The notes beneath the pieces are model-generated. The model did not search any database. It was not told the DNA's origin and saw only the letters and a program-made list of their open reading frames with translations. Positions 8,415 to 18,600 of a DNA stretch of 64,000 nt are shown in pieces (the stretch's first letter is position 1; every line of letters starts with the position of its first letter). The translations under genes were made by a program, and so were the position numbers. This stretch comes from Butyricimonas faecalis (GTDB lineage Bacteria > Bacteroidota > Bacteroidia > Bacteroidales > Marinifilaceae), in NCBI RefSeq assembly GCF_003991565.1, contig NZ_CP032819.1:3162001-3226000 (forward strand), in the 5' to 3' direction.

Positions 8415-11186
8415 TTATCCGATAACGATGTTCACGATTTTCTTCGGGACAATAATCATCTTTTTGATCTCTTTTCCTTCTAACCATTTGGTTGATTCAG
8501 GAGCAGCTTTGACTGCGACCTCAATATCAGCGTTGGTTGCTGTTAAAGGCATGGATAGTTTGAAACGAACCTTGCCGTTGAAGGATACCGGGTATTCGAA
8601 AGCGTCTTCTACCAAAAATCTTTCTTCCCATTTGGGGAATGATTCTTTCGTGATGCTTTGGGTGTGGCCCAACAGACTCCATAATTCTTCCGCCATATGC
8701 GGGGCAAAAGGAGCGATAGCGATCACGAGAGGTTCAAGGATGGCCCGTTTGTTACATTTCAAGGCGGTCAGTTCGTTCGTGCAAATCATGAATGCAGGAA
8801 TAGACGTGTTGAATGAGAAGTTCTCGATGTCATATTCTACTTTCTTGACGGTTTTGTGTAGCACTTTAAGCTCTTCCTTGGAAGGTGCTTCGTCACTTAC
8901 GTTGAAGTCTTCTCCGACTTGGAATAGACGCCAGAATTTGCGTAAGAATTTGTACACTCCGTCAATTCCTTGCGTGTCCCAAGGCTTGCTGAATTCCAAG
9001 GGTCCGAGGAACATTTCGTACAGACGTAACGTGTCGGCCCCGTATTCTTCAATAATCGTGTCGGGATTTACCACGTTGAACATGGATTTCGACATCTTTT
9101 CGATGGCCCATCCGCAGATGTATTTTCCGTTTTCTAGGACAAACTCGGCATTGGCGTACTCCGGCATCCATGCCCGGAATGCATTCAAGTCAAGAATATC
9201 GTTTTTAACGATATTTACATCCACGTGGATTTCCGTGGTTTTGTATTGATCTTTCAATCCGACGGAAACGAACGTGTTCGTACCTTGTATTCTATATACA
9301 AAGTTTGAACGTCCTTGGATCATGCCTTGGTTGATCAGTTTCTTGAAAGGTTCTTCCTCGCAAGCCACATCGATGTCATACAGGAACATATTCCAAAAGC
9401 GGGCGTAGATCAAGTGTCCCGTGGCATGTTCGGAGCCACCGAGATAAAGATCGACGTTTCTCCAATAGTTACATATTTCGTGATCAACTAATGCATTATC
9501 GTTGTGTGGGTCCATGTAACGCAGGAAGTAAGCGGATGATCCGGCAAAACCGGGCATCGTGTTTAGTTCCAACGGGTAACCCTCTTCTGTCTTCCAGTTC
9601 TTGGCTCGTCCGAGGGGAGGTTCTCCGCTCTCGGTGGGCAGATATTTATCAACTTCCGGCAATTCCAGTGGAAGTTTGGACTCGTCCAGCATGTAGGGAA
9701 GATCGTCCTTGTAATACACGGGGAACGGTTCGCCCCAGTAGCGTTGACGGCTGAAGATGGCATCGCGCAAGCGGTAGTTGATTTTGCTTTTACCGATACC
9801 TCGTTTTTCCACTTCTCCGGCAATATAAGCGATGGCCTCCTTGACTTCCATGCCGTTGATGATGCCGCTGTTAATCATCTTGCCGACTTTGGCATCGTAG
9901 GAACCTTCCGACATATCGTGGCCTTCCCCGTCATCGATAACGGGGATGATGGGCAGGTTGAAATGTTTGGCAAAAGCGTAGTCGCGGCTGTCGTGTCCCG
10001 GAACAGCCATGATGGCACCGGTTCCGTAACCGGAAAGAACGTATTCACTGATCCAAATGGGAATCGCCTCGTTGGTGAACGGGTTGATGGCGTATGATCC
10101 GGTGAAGACTCCCGTAACTTTTTTCACGTCGGTTTGGCGCTCCCGTTCCGTCCGTTTGGACACGTAATCCAAATACTCGGCAACGGCATTAGCTTGTTCG
10201 GGAGTTGTTAACGGCTTTACGTAATCGGATTCGGGTGCCAGTACCATGAAACTAACCCCGAATATGGTATCCGGGCGGGTAGTGAATATTTCTAATTTCA
10301 AGTCTGAATCTTTCACGTCGAATTTCACGTCTGCTCCTTGTGAACGACCGATCCAGTTACGTTGGATGTCTTTCAAGGAGTCAGACCAGTCAAGATTTTC
10401 GAGCCCGTCAAGCAACCTTTGCGCGTAAGCGGAAACCCGCAATGACCATTGGCGCATCTTCTTTTGCACCACGGGATACCCCCCGCGGATGGATAGTCCC
10501 TCTTTTACCTCATCATTTGCCAATACCGTTCCCAGCTGGGGACACCAGTTTACCATGGTGTCGGCCAAATAGACAAGGCGGTAGTTCAGCAATATTTCTT
10601 GTTGTTCTTTTGTACTCTTGTTTTTCCATTCCTCGGCGGTAAAGTTCAACTCTTCTCCGCAAGCTACATTTAATCCTTGAGTTCCAACGGTTTCGAATGC
10701 TTTTACCAGTTCGGTGATCGGCAGGGCTTTCTGTTTGTCGTAGCAATAGAAACTGTTGAACATTTGGATAAACGTCCATTGAGTCCATTTGTAGTATTTC
10801 GGGTCGCAGGTTCGGATTTCCCGGTCCCAGTCAAAAGAGAACCCGATTTTATCCATTTGTTCCCGGTAACGACGGATGTTTTTCTCCGTGGTGATGGCCG
10901 GGTGTTGTCCGGTCTGGATGGCATATTGTTCTGCGGGCAGACCGTACGCGTCATATCCCATGGGATGCAGGACGTTGAATCCTTTCAAATGTTTGTAACG
11001 GGAATAGATGTCGGAAGCGATGTAGCCTAGCGGGTGTCCCACGTGTAACCCTGCCCCGGAAGGGTAAGGAAACATATCCAACACGTAATATTTGGGCTTG
11101 GAAGGATCGACTTCCACCCGGTAAGTTTTGTTTTCTTGCCAGTAGCTTTGCCACTTTTTCTCGACTTCCTTGAAATTGTATTCCAT
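8415..11186 (-). CDS. leuS: Leucyl-tRNA synthetase
   Basis: Class I aminoacyl-tRNA synthetase charging tRNA-Leu. The HIGH-type motif HVGH is at residues 48-51, in the context [15 protein letters not shown] typical of LeuRS. The KMSKS loop is intact at 697-701, and the CP1 editing domain lies between (TTRPDTIFG near residue 305). Total length is 923 residues, with a Bacteroidetes-typical insert before KMSKS. A TACCTTTG element on the minus strand at 11219-11226 fits the -7 promoter consensus, 33 bp before the ATG. It is transcribed alone and convergent with the YbaN-like gene. Confidence 0.97.
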   Translation of the reverse strand: MEYNFKEVEKKWQSYWQENKTYRVEVDPSKPKYYVLDMFPYPSGAGLHVGHPLGYIASDIYSRYKHLKGFNVLHPMGYDAYGLPAEQYAIQTGQHPAITTEKNIRRYREQMDKIGFSFDWDREIRTCDPKYYKWTQWTFIQMFNSFYCYDKQKALPITELVKAFETVGTQGLNVACGEELNFTAEEWKNKSTKEQQEILLNYRLVYLADTMVNWCPQLGTVLANDEVKEGLSIRGGYPVVQKKMRQWSLRVSAYAQRLLDGLENLDWSDSLKDIQRNWIGRSQGADVKFDVKDSDLKLEIFTTRPDTIFGVSFMVLAPESDYVKPLTTPEQANAVAEYLDYVSKRTERERQTDVKKVTGVFTGSYAINPFTNEAIPIWISEYVLSGYGTGAIMAVPGHDSRDYAFAKHFNLPIIPVIDDGEGHDMSEGSYDAKVGKMINSGIINGMEVKEAIAYIAGEVEKRGIGKSKINYRLRDAIFSRQRYWGEPFPVYYKDDLPYMLDESKLPLELPEVDKYLPTESGEPPLGRAKNWKTEEGYPLELNTMPGFAGSSAYFLRYMDPHNDNALVDHEICNYWRNVDLYLGGSEHATGHLIYARFWNMFLYDIDVACEEEPFKKLINQGMIQGRSNFVYRIQGTNTFVSVGLKDQYKTTEIHVDVNIVKNDILDLNAFRAWMPEYANAEFVLENGKYICGWAIEKMSKSMFNVVNPDTIIEEYGADTLRLYEMFLGPLEFSKPWDTQGIDGVYKFLRKFWRLFQVGEDFNVSDEAPSKEELKVLHKTVKKVEYDIENFSFNTSIPAFMICTNELTALKCNKRAILEPLVIAIAPFAPHMAEELWSLLGHTQSITKESFPKWEERFLVEDAFEYPVSFNGKVRFKLSMPLTATNADIEVAVKAAPESTKWLEGKEIKKMIIVPKKIVNIVIG

Positions 11187-11293
11187 GTTAATCCTTTTTT
11201 AGTTCTCGTAATAGATTGCAAAGGTAATAAAAATCACTAATTCACTTAGTATATTCCTGTTTGGAGATGAGAAAAACATGAAATAATCAATAC

Positions 11294-11319
11294 GAATGTT
11301 GTATAATTATATAACATTC
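11294..11319. promoter_or_regulatory. 26-bp operator of toxin-antitoxin operon
   Basis: Near-perfect palindrome with GAATGTT/AACATTC arms and an AT centre, with one mismatched pair in 13. It lies exactly between TTG at 11299-11301 and TATATTTG at 11322-11329, which form a TTG-N20-TAnnTTTG promoter. This fits autorepression by the HTH antitoxin. Confidence 0.75.
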
Positions 11320-11329
11320 ATTATATTTG
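11299..11329 (+). promoter_or_regulatory. Bacteroidetes-type promoter of toxin-antitoxin operon
   Basis: TTG (11299-11301), 20-bp spacer, TATATTTG (11322-11329). The toxin ATG begins 2 bp later, so the transcript would be leaderless or start just inside the annotated start. Confidence 0.65.
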
Positions 11330-11330
11330 T

Positions 11331-11666
11331 ATGATGAAAAAGATCATTGCATATAAGAGGTATTTTTCGGACTTCATTTCAACCTTATCGCAAGAAGAAC
11401 GTGGAAAAATAAAACGTGCATTGGATTTGTTTAAGGTGGAAGATCGAATGCCAAGACACTATATTAAGTTCATTCGTGATGGGTTATATGAATTTCGTGT
11501 AAGTTATGGAAATAATGAATTTCGAATTTTCTTTATATATGACGGGGAAGTGATTGTCGTTTTATTTAATGCATTTAGAAAAAAGACACAAAAAACACCA
11601 GATAGTGAAATTAGGAAAGCAATAAAGTTAAAGGAGGAATATTATGGAACTAAAGGAAATCAGTAA
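11331..11666 (+). CDS. RelE/HigB-type toxin (phage-derived Gp49-like family)
   Basis: Small basic protein of 111 residues with the RelE/ParE-superfamily pattern. It has an N-terminal helix pair (DFISTLSQEERGKIKRALDL), then a compact beta sheet with KFIRDGLYEFRVSYGNNEFRIFFIYDGEVIVVLFNAFRKKTQKTP. The GLYEFRV and FRIFF strands plus the C-terminal F-K-K-T-Q-K motif are typical of Gp49/HigB-like mRNA interferases. It overlaps the XRE antitoxin by 23 bp. Toxin-first order is characteristic of HigBA-type systems. Two ATG codons stand in tandem at 11331 and 11334, and the promoter position favours either. Confidence 0.87.
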   Translation: MMKKIIAYKRYFSDFISTLSQEERGKIKRALDLFKVEDRMPRHYIKFIRDGLYEFRVSYGNNEFRIFFIYDGEVIVVLFNAFRKKTQKTPDSEIRKAIKLKEEYYGTKGNQ

Positions 11667-11949
11667 AGACATTTACGATGTTGATGCATGGCTTGATGAA
11701 TGCCTTGGCAAGGAAGGTTCTCCTGAACGAGAAAAAAACAGAGAGAGGGCATGGGAGGAATATAATGCTCAAATACTGCTTGATGCACGGAAAAATGCGG
11801 GGCTAACGCAACAAGAACTCGCAGACCGTATCGGAGCAGATAAAGGATATATTTCACGAATTGAGCGTGGGCTTACTGTTCCTACTGTTGCTACGTTGTA
11901 TAAAATAGCCTCTGCAATGGGATTGACGATAGAACTTAGACCTATTTAG
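11644..11949 (+). CDS. XRE-family HTH antitoxin
   Basis: Antitoxin partner of the upstream RelE/HigB-type toxin, 101 residues. The N-terminal half (residues 1-45) is acidic and probably binds the toxin. The C-terminal half is a Cro/C1-type HTH (LTQQELADRIGADKGYISRIERGLTVPTVATLYKIASAMG, about 53-92). It overlaps the toxin gene by 23 bp, indicating translational coupling. The 26-bp palindrome in the promoter is the expected target for autorepression. A terminator follows at 12004. Confidence 0.88.
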   Translation: MELKEISKDIYDVDAWLDECLGKEGSPEREKNRERAWEEYNAQILLDARKNAGLTQQELADRIGADKGYISRIERGLTVPTVATLYKIASAMGLTIELRPI

Positions 11950-12003
11950 TATTTCTTATTACGATTAGTGTAAAGTAAAATCTGATTATATAATGATATA
12001 TTT

Positions 12004-12031
12004 CCTCGCTTATAAGCGGGGATTTTTTATT
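12004..12031 (+). terminator. Terminator of toxin-antitoxin operon
   Basis: CCTCGCTT (12004-12011) pairs with AAGCGGGG (12014-12021) with one GT wobble, followed by an ATTTTTTATTT tract. Confidence 0.8.
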
Positions 12032-12105
12032 TACGGGCATAACTTAACGGATATGTCATCCCTATAATCAATTAGGGAGGGATCTTTTTTACCCATTTTA
12101 AGGGA

Positions 12106-12136
12106 TTGTGGGTGGAGGTGGGCGACTTTACTTTTG
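12106..12136 (+). promoter_or_regulatory. Promoter of the haem-uptake operon
   Basis: TTG at 12106-12108, 20-bp spacer, TACTTTTG at 12129-12136: a good TTG-N20-TAnnTTTG promoter 38 bp before the hmuY start. A short CCCTA/TAGGG inverted pair lies upstream at 12060-12077 and is too short to call an operator. Confidence 0.65.
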
Positions 12137-12174
12137 TAGCGCTATATTGTTATTAAACTAAATTTTTAAATATA

Positions 12175-13206
12175 ATGAAAAAGATGAATTGGTTTCTTGT
12201 GGTTTATGTTGTTGGGGCGTGTTTTGCTTCTTGTACGAAGAATAACAACGGTGATTCTTGGATTGGAAAGTCTGTTACCGTAGATTGTGATCCATATAAT
12301 GCATGGTCATATTTTAGTTTTAAGGAGGGAAAGACGGTAAAGACACTGAACGTGAAAAGTATGGAAGGAGCTGTAGCGGGAGTGTATTACGGGGATTTGA
12401 GTTCTAATACGCTTATAAAAAATACCGATTCTTTGCTGATGGTAATTAATGAAGGCATCGGGGATACCGTGGTTATTTCCTTCCCGGCTTGTAAAATTGG
12501 TGCGATGAGTGGAACAGAAACAACGAACGCTAGTTTTTCTTTAAAAGCTATTGCTAAAAAGGAGGGTAATATATGGAAGATCTCAAGTGAGAAGTCTGTT
12601 GTTGCCATGGAAAAGGAGAATGCCACCTCTACGGATTATTATATGTCGATAAATGGAACAATCGGTACGACGAAGAACGCAGACTTTGACCTTGCTTTAT
12701 ACATGAATGTAAAGGCAATGGAAGATGGAGGGATGCAAATGAATATGGGAGGAGACCTTGTCGGAAAATCTACCGGAAAGACTTATGGCGTGGATGGTGA
12801 TGAAACTTCTTTCGAATGGGATCTTGCCTTCCATCGGTATGATATAAAAACGAATGGTGGTGCAGCCATCATGTTACAAACCTCGGATTTGGAAAGTGTT
12901 ACTTCTGCCGATGTTACGGGGGAGAGTTTTACTTCTGACGTGGACGGAGAGGTTATGGTGGATATGTCGGGAATGATGACTGGCTTTATCGGATATCAAC
13001 CCACGAAGGTTAACGAGGTGCTGGCTAAATGGGTAACGGCAACTCCTACCGGATCAATGCCTCCGTACACGTACAAAATTAATGGAAAAGTGTTTGTTGT
13101 GAAAACTGCCGATGGCAAATATGCAAAATTACGTTTCACGGATATGTCTGATGCCACGGGCAAAAATGAGGCAGCTACATTTGATTATGAGTATCCTCTA
13201 AAATAA
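12175..13206 (+). CDS. hmuY: HmuY-like haem-binding lipoprotein
   Basis: Outer-membrane lipoprotein expected to capture haem and pass it to the TonB-dependent receptor encoded next. A signal peptide with lipobox FASC puts the lipidated Cys at residue 20. The C-terminal half carries HmuY-family patterns: a strand ending in WDLAFHRYDIKTNGGAA (about residue 220), and YKINGKVFVVKTADGKYAKLRF near 300-320. The N-terminal part (25-200) is an extra beta-rich domain, so the 343-residue protein is longer than the roughly 215-residue Porphyromonas HmuY. Haem ligands cannot be assigned by eye. It heads an operon whose order hmuY-R-S-T-U-V matches P. gingivalis, which is the main support for the name. Confidence 0.82.
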   Translation: MKKMNWFLVVYVVGACFASCTKNNNGDSWIGKSVTVDCDPYNAWSYFSFKEGKTVKTLNVKSMEGAVAGVYYGDLSSNTLIKNTDSLLMVINEGIGDTVVISFPACKIGAMSGTETTNASFSLKAIAKKEGNIWKISSEKSVVAMEKENATSTDYYMSINGTIGTTKNADFDLALYMNVKAMEDGGMQMNMGGDLVGKSTGKTYGVDGDETSFEWDLAFHRYDIKTNGGAAIMLQTSDLESVTSADVTGESFTSDVDGEVMVDMSGMMTGFIGYQPTKVNEVLAKWVTATPTGSMPPYTYKINGKVFVVKTADGKYAKLRFTDMSDATGKNEAATFDYEYPLK

Positions 13207-13226
13207 TTTTTATTCATGATTAATCA

Positions 13227-13374
13227 AGAGGGTGTCTAACAAGTCTTATTTAATATCAAACTACCCCCTCCAACTCCCCCTTATACCAGGGGGAGAGTTG
13301 ATTGACAGGCGGTTTTCCTTCCTATGCAAGGAGGGGGTGGTAGTCGTTAAAAACAGATTTGTTAGATAGTCTCT
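13227..13374. repeat. Palindromic interspersed element with terminal inverted repeats (copy 1)
   Basis: About 148 bp. Terminal inverted repeats are AGAGGGTGTCTAACAAGTCT (13227-13246) and AGATTTGTTAGATAGTCTCT (13355-13374), complementary at most positions. The interior has two GC-rich hairpins rich in CCCCCTCCAACTCCCCC and GGGGGAGAGTTG. No coding capacity. The same element is at 58786-58943, and related cores lie near 23262 and 27251. This copy sits between hmuY and hmuR. Confidence 0.75.
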
Positions 13375-13395
13375 TTTTTCCATAAAAAGAGTTTT

Positions 13396-15636
13396 ATGAG
13401 GTGTAAATTATTGATATTGTTTTTTATTCTTTTGTCATCATCAGCGTTGATGGCTGATGAGCATACCCATGAGGCTCCTGCTTTTAAAGTGCAGGGGATT
13501 GTTACTGATGAGAAGGGCGAGGGATTGCCGGGAGCATCTGTGTGGGTAAAGGGAACGGTGGTCGGAGCCGGAACAAACGCTAAAGGAGAATTTTCTTTTA
13601 AGTTGTCATCGAAGAATAAGTGTGTGTTACGGGTGAGCTTCACGGGATATGAACCGCAGGAACGAGAGGTGACTCCTGGGGGTGACAGTTTGTATCGTTT
13701 TGTGTTGACACCGAGTAATAACGCGTTGAATGAAGTGGTGATCACGGGAACCCGTACGCTGAAACCGTTGAAGGATGTCCCGGTGCTTACCCGCGTGATT
13801 TCACAGGAAGATATAGCACAGGTAAACCCCTTGGATTTGCAAAGTTTACTGGAATATGAAATGCCGGGCTTACAGTTCGGGCTGGCCCACGGTTCTGGGT
13901 TACCGGAATTGAAATTCCAAGGATCTGCCGGGGGGTACGTGTTATTTATGATTGATGGAGAACGTATTGCCGGAGAGGGATCCAGTAATAATATTGATTA
14001 TAGTTTGATTGATATGGATAATGTAGAACGTATTGAGATTGTCAAGGGACCGATGTCCACTCTTTACGGTTCTCAAGCAATGGGGGGTGTGGTAAATATT
14101 ATTACGAAAGATGCGAATCGTCCTTTTACGGGCAACGTTTCCGTGCGCTATGGCAATAATGACGAGAGTAAATATTCTCTGTCTTTGGGAACCAAACAAG
14201 GACGTTTTTCTGCATTGACCTCTCTTTCCTACCGTAAACGGGAGGCTTATGCTTTAAAAGATAAAGAAGGGCAGATTGAGTATTCGTATTATAAAGATAT
14301 ATATGGGAGAGATTCTGTGGTTGCGGATACGTCGAAGAAAGGGATGTCCAGTGTGAACGGATTCGAGATCTGGCAGGCGAATCAGAAATTAAGCTACACG
14401 TTTAACGAGAATTTTCGAATCTCCTTGAATGGGACATATTACAATAACGACGTGCTGGAATACGTGGAGCAAAAAGAGCAGGATCGCTTTTCTAATTACA
14501 GTATAAACCCTCGGGTGTATTACGCTATAAATGCTTCTCATATATTAGATTTCTCGTATGTGCTAGAGAATTACGAGAAGCGTTACGTCTATACTACTTC
14601 GTTGCCTTCCAAAAAGGTTTTTGGAGATTTTACCAATACCGTTCGGTTGAATTATACCGGGAGCATACATGAAAAACATACCTTGACAGCCGGTATAGAA
14701 GTGAATACCCAGAAATTGCAACATTATTGGTTTGATAACGGCTCGGGAAAGAAATTTGACGCCCAGACGTATGTGTTGTACTTGCAGGAAGATTATAAGA
14801 TAAGCAATTCGTTTAGCATGTTGGCAGGAGTTCGTTCGGATTGTCATTCAAAATACGGTTTTCATGCGAGTCCGAAGATTTCATTGATGTACAAATATGG
14901 TGTTTTGACATTACGCGGTGGCTACGGGATGGGATTTCGTATACCCTCCTTGAAAGAATTGCATAGTGAATATGACATGGGCGGACAGGGCTTTTTCATG
15001 ATATACGGGAACGAAGATCTAAAGCCTGAAATCAGTCATCAGGGAACGCTGTCTGCAGAGGTAACAAAGGGAATCTTCAATGGCTCCGTGTCCGGATATT
15101 ACACGAGATTTTTTGATGAAATTGCATTGGGATTGGCCCCGGACGGGAAAAATCAGCAGTATTATAATGCGGATGATGCAACGAGAACGGGGGTTGACGT
15201 GATGGCGCAATTCCGCTTTAGAAATGGGTTGACCTTAAAAGGAGCCTACGCTTATATTGACGTGCATTCCGAAGTGGATGGACATAATATGGCGAGTGAC
15301 CGCCCGCATAGTTTGACTTTTACGGCAAATTATTCCAAGACGTTCGGGAAGATTACTTTGTCGGCAGCTTTAAACGGGCGGTGGATGTCTTCAGTGGAGA
15401 CGTGGTACAAGAATAGTGCGGGCGGTTACGTGAAAAATGAATACGAGAGCCGGACCTTTTGTTCTTTGAATCTTGGCGCTCGTTTCCCGAGAGGTTTTCG
15501 TTTCACGGCAGGTATTGATAACTTGTTTGACTTCAGAGATAAAAACGTGACAGCCGATCAATCGGTGACCCTGCAGAGGGGAATCGGGTTTATCGGGACG
15601 TTGTCAGTGAATATAGCAGATTTATTAAAATTATGA
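13396..15636 (+). CDS. hmuR: TonB-dependent haem receptor (HmuR-like)
   Basis: Outer-membrane beta-barrel receptor of 746 residues. It has a signal peptide (1-20), a carboxypeptidase-regulatory-like beta domain (about 30-110, VQGIVTDEKGEGLPGASV), a TonB-box-like EVVITGTRT (about 115-123), then a plug and barrel. The plug ends in the usual VERIEIVKGPMSTLYGSQ AMGGVVNIITK pattern. The C-terminus ends in a short barrel strand. Linkage to hmuY and hmuS indicates haem or haemoprotein uptake. The regulatory-like domain is common in Bacteroidetes receptors. The gene is separated from hmuY by 189 bp holding an interspersed palindromic element, and from hmuS by 19 bp. Confidence 0.88.
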   Translation: MRCKLLILFFILLSSSALMADEHTHEAPAFKVQGIVTDEKGEGLPGASVWVKGTVVGAGTNAKGEFSFKLSSKNKCVLRVSFTGYEPQEREVTPGGDSLYRFVLTPSNNALNEVVITGTRTLKPLKDVPVLTRVISQEDIAQVNPLDLQSLLEYEMPGLQFGLAHGSGLPELKFQGSAGGYVLFMIDGERIAGEGSSNNIDYSLIDMDNVERIEIVKGPMSTLYGSQAMGGVVNIITKDANRPFTGNVSVRYGNNDESKYSLSLGTKQGRFSALTSLSYRKREAYALKDKEGQIEYSYYKDIYGRDSVVADTSKKGMSSVNGFEIWQANQKLSYTFNENFRISLNGTYYNNDVLEYVEQKEQDRFSNYSINPRVYYAINASHILDFSYVLENYEKRYVYTTSLPSKKVFGDFTNTVRLNYTGSIHEKHTLTAGIEVNTQKLQHYWFDNGSGKKFDAQTYVLYLQEDYKISNSFSMLAGVRSDCHSKYGFHASPKISLMYKYGVLTLRGGYGMGFRIPSLKELHSEYDMGGQGFFMIYGNEDLKPEISHQGTLSAEVTKGIFNGSVSGYYTRFFDEIALGLAPDGKNQQYYNADDATRTGVDVMAQFRFRNGLTLKGAYAYIDVHSEVDGHNMASDRPHSLTFTANYSKTFGKITLSAALNGRWMSSVETWYKNSAGGYVKNEYESRTFCSLNLGARFPRGFRFTAGIDNLFDFRDKNVTADQSVTLQRGIGFIGTLSVNIADLLKL

Positions 15637-15655
15637 TTCATAAAAGAGAATAAGG

Positions 15656-18600
15656 ATGAAAAAAAAGTGGCTTACGTTAGGATGTTTTTTAATTGTCGTC
15701 TTGTTGGGGATCTGGGCGTATAACGTCTGGTTCGGGACCACCAAGATTGCTTTCGTGAATTTCCAGACGATTACGATGGGAGGTATTGCGAAGGCGAATG
15801 ACAATTCATTTATTAAATTGCAAGAGGTACCTGTGGAGGAACTGGATCGGTTGTCCGGTTTTGATATGGTATTTGTGAATGGTATGGGCTTGCGTGTTGT
15901 GGAAGAACAACGGCAGCAGATACAGAAAGCGGCAGATAAAGGAGTGCTCGTGTACACGACGATGGCGACGAATCCGGCAAATAATATATGCACGATCGAT
16001 TCGGTTGACCAGGTTGCTTTGAGGGGTTATCTGGGGAGCGGAGGAAGACGGAATTACAAGAATATGCTGAACTACATCCGGAAAAACATGGATAAGAAAC
16101 TCATTTCCGTGGAGGAACCGGAAGCCCCGATCGAAAGAGCTTCGGACGTGTTGTACCATGTCGATCTGGATAAGCCGGGGGACGAGCTTGATTTTATTTC
16201 CGTGGAGGAATACGAGAAATATTTGAAGAGTAAACAACTATATAAAGAGGGAGCGAAAAAAATCGTGGTGACCGGACAAATGGCTGATGCCACGGGATTG
16301 ATCGATACGTTGGAGCGCATGGGATACAATGTTTATCCGGTTCTGTCTTTACGACGTCTGCTTGATTTCATGCGTGAAATTAGTCCGGATGCGATTATCA
16401 ATATGGCGCATGGCAGGTTGGGAGATGATGTCGTGAAATATTTGAAAGAACGTAATATCTTGTTGTTTGCCCCGTTGACCGTAAATAGTCTGGTAGAGGA
16501 ATGGGAGCGGGACCCGATGGGAATGTCCGGAGGATTTATGTCCCAAAGTATTGTTACGCCGGAAATTGACGGGGCTATCCGTACGTCGGCTCTCTTTGCC
16601 CAGTACGAGGATAAAGAGGGATTGCGTCATTCTTTTGCGGTACCTTCACGGTTGAAAACGTACGTGGAGAATATTCAAAAGACGTTGGCTTTGAAGGAAA
16701 AGCCGAATAGCGAGAAACGAGTTGTGATTTACTACTATAAAGGTCCGGGACAAAGTGCCATGAGTGCTGCCGGGATGGAAGTGGTACCCTCGTTGTATAA
16801 TCTTTTGAAAAAGATGAAAGAAGAGGGATACCGGGTAGAGAATCTGCCGGCAAATTCCAAGGAGTTGGAGAAAATGATCATGGCGGAAGGTGCCGTGTTC
16901 GGTACTTATGCAAGCGGGGTGATGGATCATTTCCTGAAAGAGAGCCACCCGCTGTTGATTTCGAAAGAGGAATATGAGAGTTGGGTGAGACAGGCTTTAC
17001 GGCCGGAAAAATATGCCGAGGTGGTAGCCGCTTTCGGGGAGTTCCCCGGGGAATACATGAGTACTGCCGATGGCAAATTAGGGGTATCCCGCATACAGTT
17101 CGGGAACGTGGTCATTATGCCTCAACCGGCAGCCGGAGGCGGGGATAACGCCTTCCAGATTGTACACGGAACGGATGTTGCACCCCCTCATTCTTACGTG
17201 GCTGCTTATTTGTGGATGCAGTACGGATTCAAAGCGGATGCAATGATTCATTTCGGAACGCATGGTAGTTTGGAATTTACGCCTAAAAAGCAGGCTGCCT
17301 TGTGTGATTTGGATTGGCCCGATCGACTGGTGGGTAGCGTGCCTCATCTTTATATCTACTCTATCGGCGATGTGGGTGAGGGGATGATTGCCAAGCGTCG
17401 GGGATATGGTGTGTTACAATCTTACCTGACACCCCCGTTTATGGAGAGTAACGTGAGGGGTATCTATCGGAATTTAACGGAAAGAATAAAGATATATAAT
17501 CAGAAAGCTTATCCGGAAAAAGGTACAGCCAATTCGAAGGAGGTGGAGCAAGCAGCCCTGTCCGTGAAAGAATTAGCCGTTTCCTTGGGAATGCATCGGG
17601 AGTTGGGCTTGGATAGCGTGTTGAATGTTCCTTACACGGAAGAAGAAATATTGAAGATCGAGAATTTTGCGGACGAGTTGGCCGCGGAGAAGGTTACCGG
17701 GCAACTGTACACGATGGGCATCCCCTATGAGGCATCCCGGATTGAATCGTCCGTTTATTCGATGTCAACCGACCCGATTGCCTACGGGTTGTTCGGCTTG
17801 GATCGGTTGAGAGGAAAGGCGGATGCGGGTGTGTTGAAACGGAAGACTATATTTACCGAACGTTATCTTGATCCCGCTAAGCGATTGGTGCAGAGATTGC
17901 TGGATGGACGGGAGAGCGTGAACGATGATTTTATTTGCCAGGTGGCAGGTATCTCGAAAGAAGAACTGGCACAGGCTCGTGAAATCGATCAGGATCGGAA
18001 TACTCCCAAGGGAATGATGGCGATGATGATGGCTGCCGCGGCAAAACAACCGGAAATTACACCGGTGAAGAAGAAAGAGTCCGGGCTTTCAATGGCCGGG
18101 ATGATGAAGAATATGATGAAGCGGATGGGGGAAGGGAAGACTCTCGAAGAGCGATTGGAGATAGCAAGGAAGATGGGGGCACCCGAAGAGGCTTTGAAGA
18201 AAATGAAAGCGGCAATGGAAAGTGAAAACGGTGAAAAAGGCCCGGATATGAGTGCCATGATGCAAGCGATGATGGGAAAGAAAGCCAAGGAATATTCCAA
18301 AGAAGAGGTGAACAAGGCGCTGGCTATCGTGGAAGTGGAACGGACGTTGAAAAACGTGAATAATTATAAGCGGGCATTACAGGATAGTCCGGAGGTTGAA
18401 TTGCAGTCGCTGATGAATGCCCTAAATGGCGGTTACACGGCTCCTTCTCCCGGGGGTGATCCTATCGTGAACCCGAACACGTTGCCGACGGGGCGTAATC
18501 TTTTTGCGATAAATGCAGAGGAAACACCTACGGAATCAGCCTGGGAGAAAGGAGTGCAGTTGGCAAAGAGTACAATCGAGATGTACCGGAAACGACATAA

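Noticed and set aside
8401..9249. Long open frame of 282 codons on the plus strand inside leuS
   Set aside because: It is antisense to a certain leuS gene, has no recognizable domain and no promoter.
12055..12080. Iron-regulator box upstream of hmuY
   Set aside because: The only inverted pair is CCCTA/TAGGG, five bases long, and does not resemble a Fur or other known box.
15631..15993. 120-codon minus-strand frame at the start of hmuS
   Set aside because: Antisense to the hmuS signal-anchor region and not supported by any motif.
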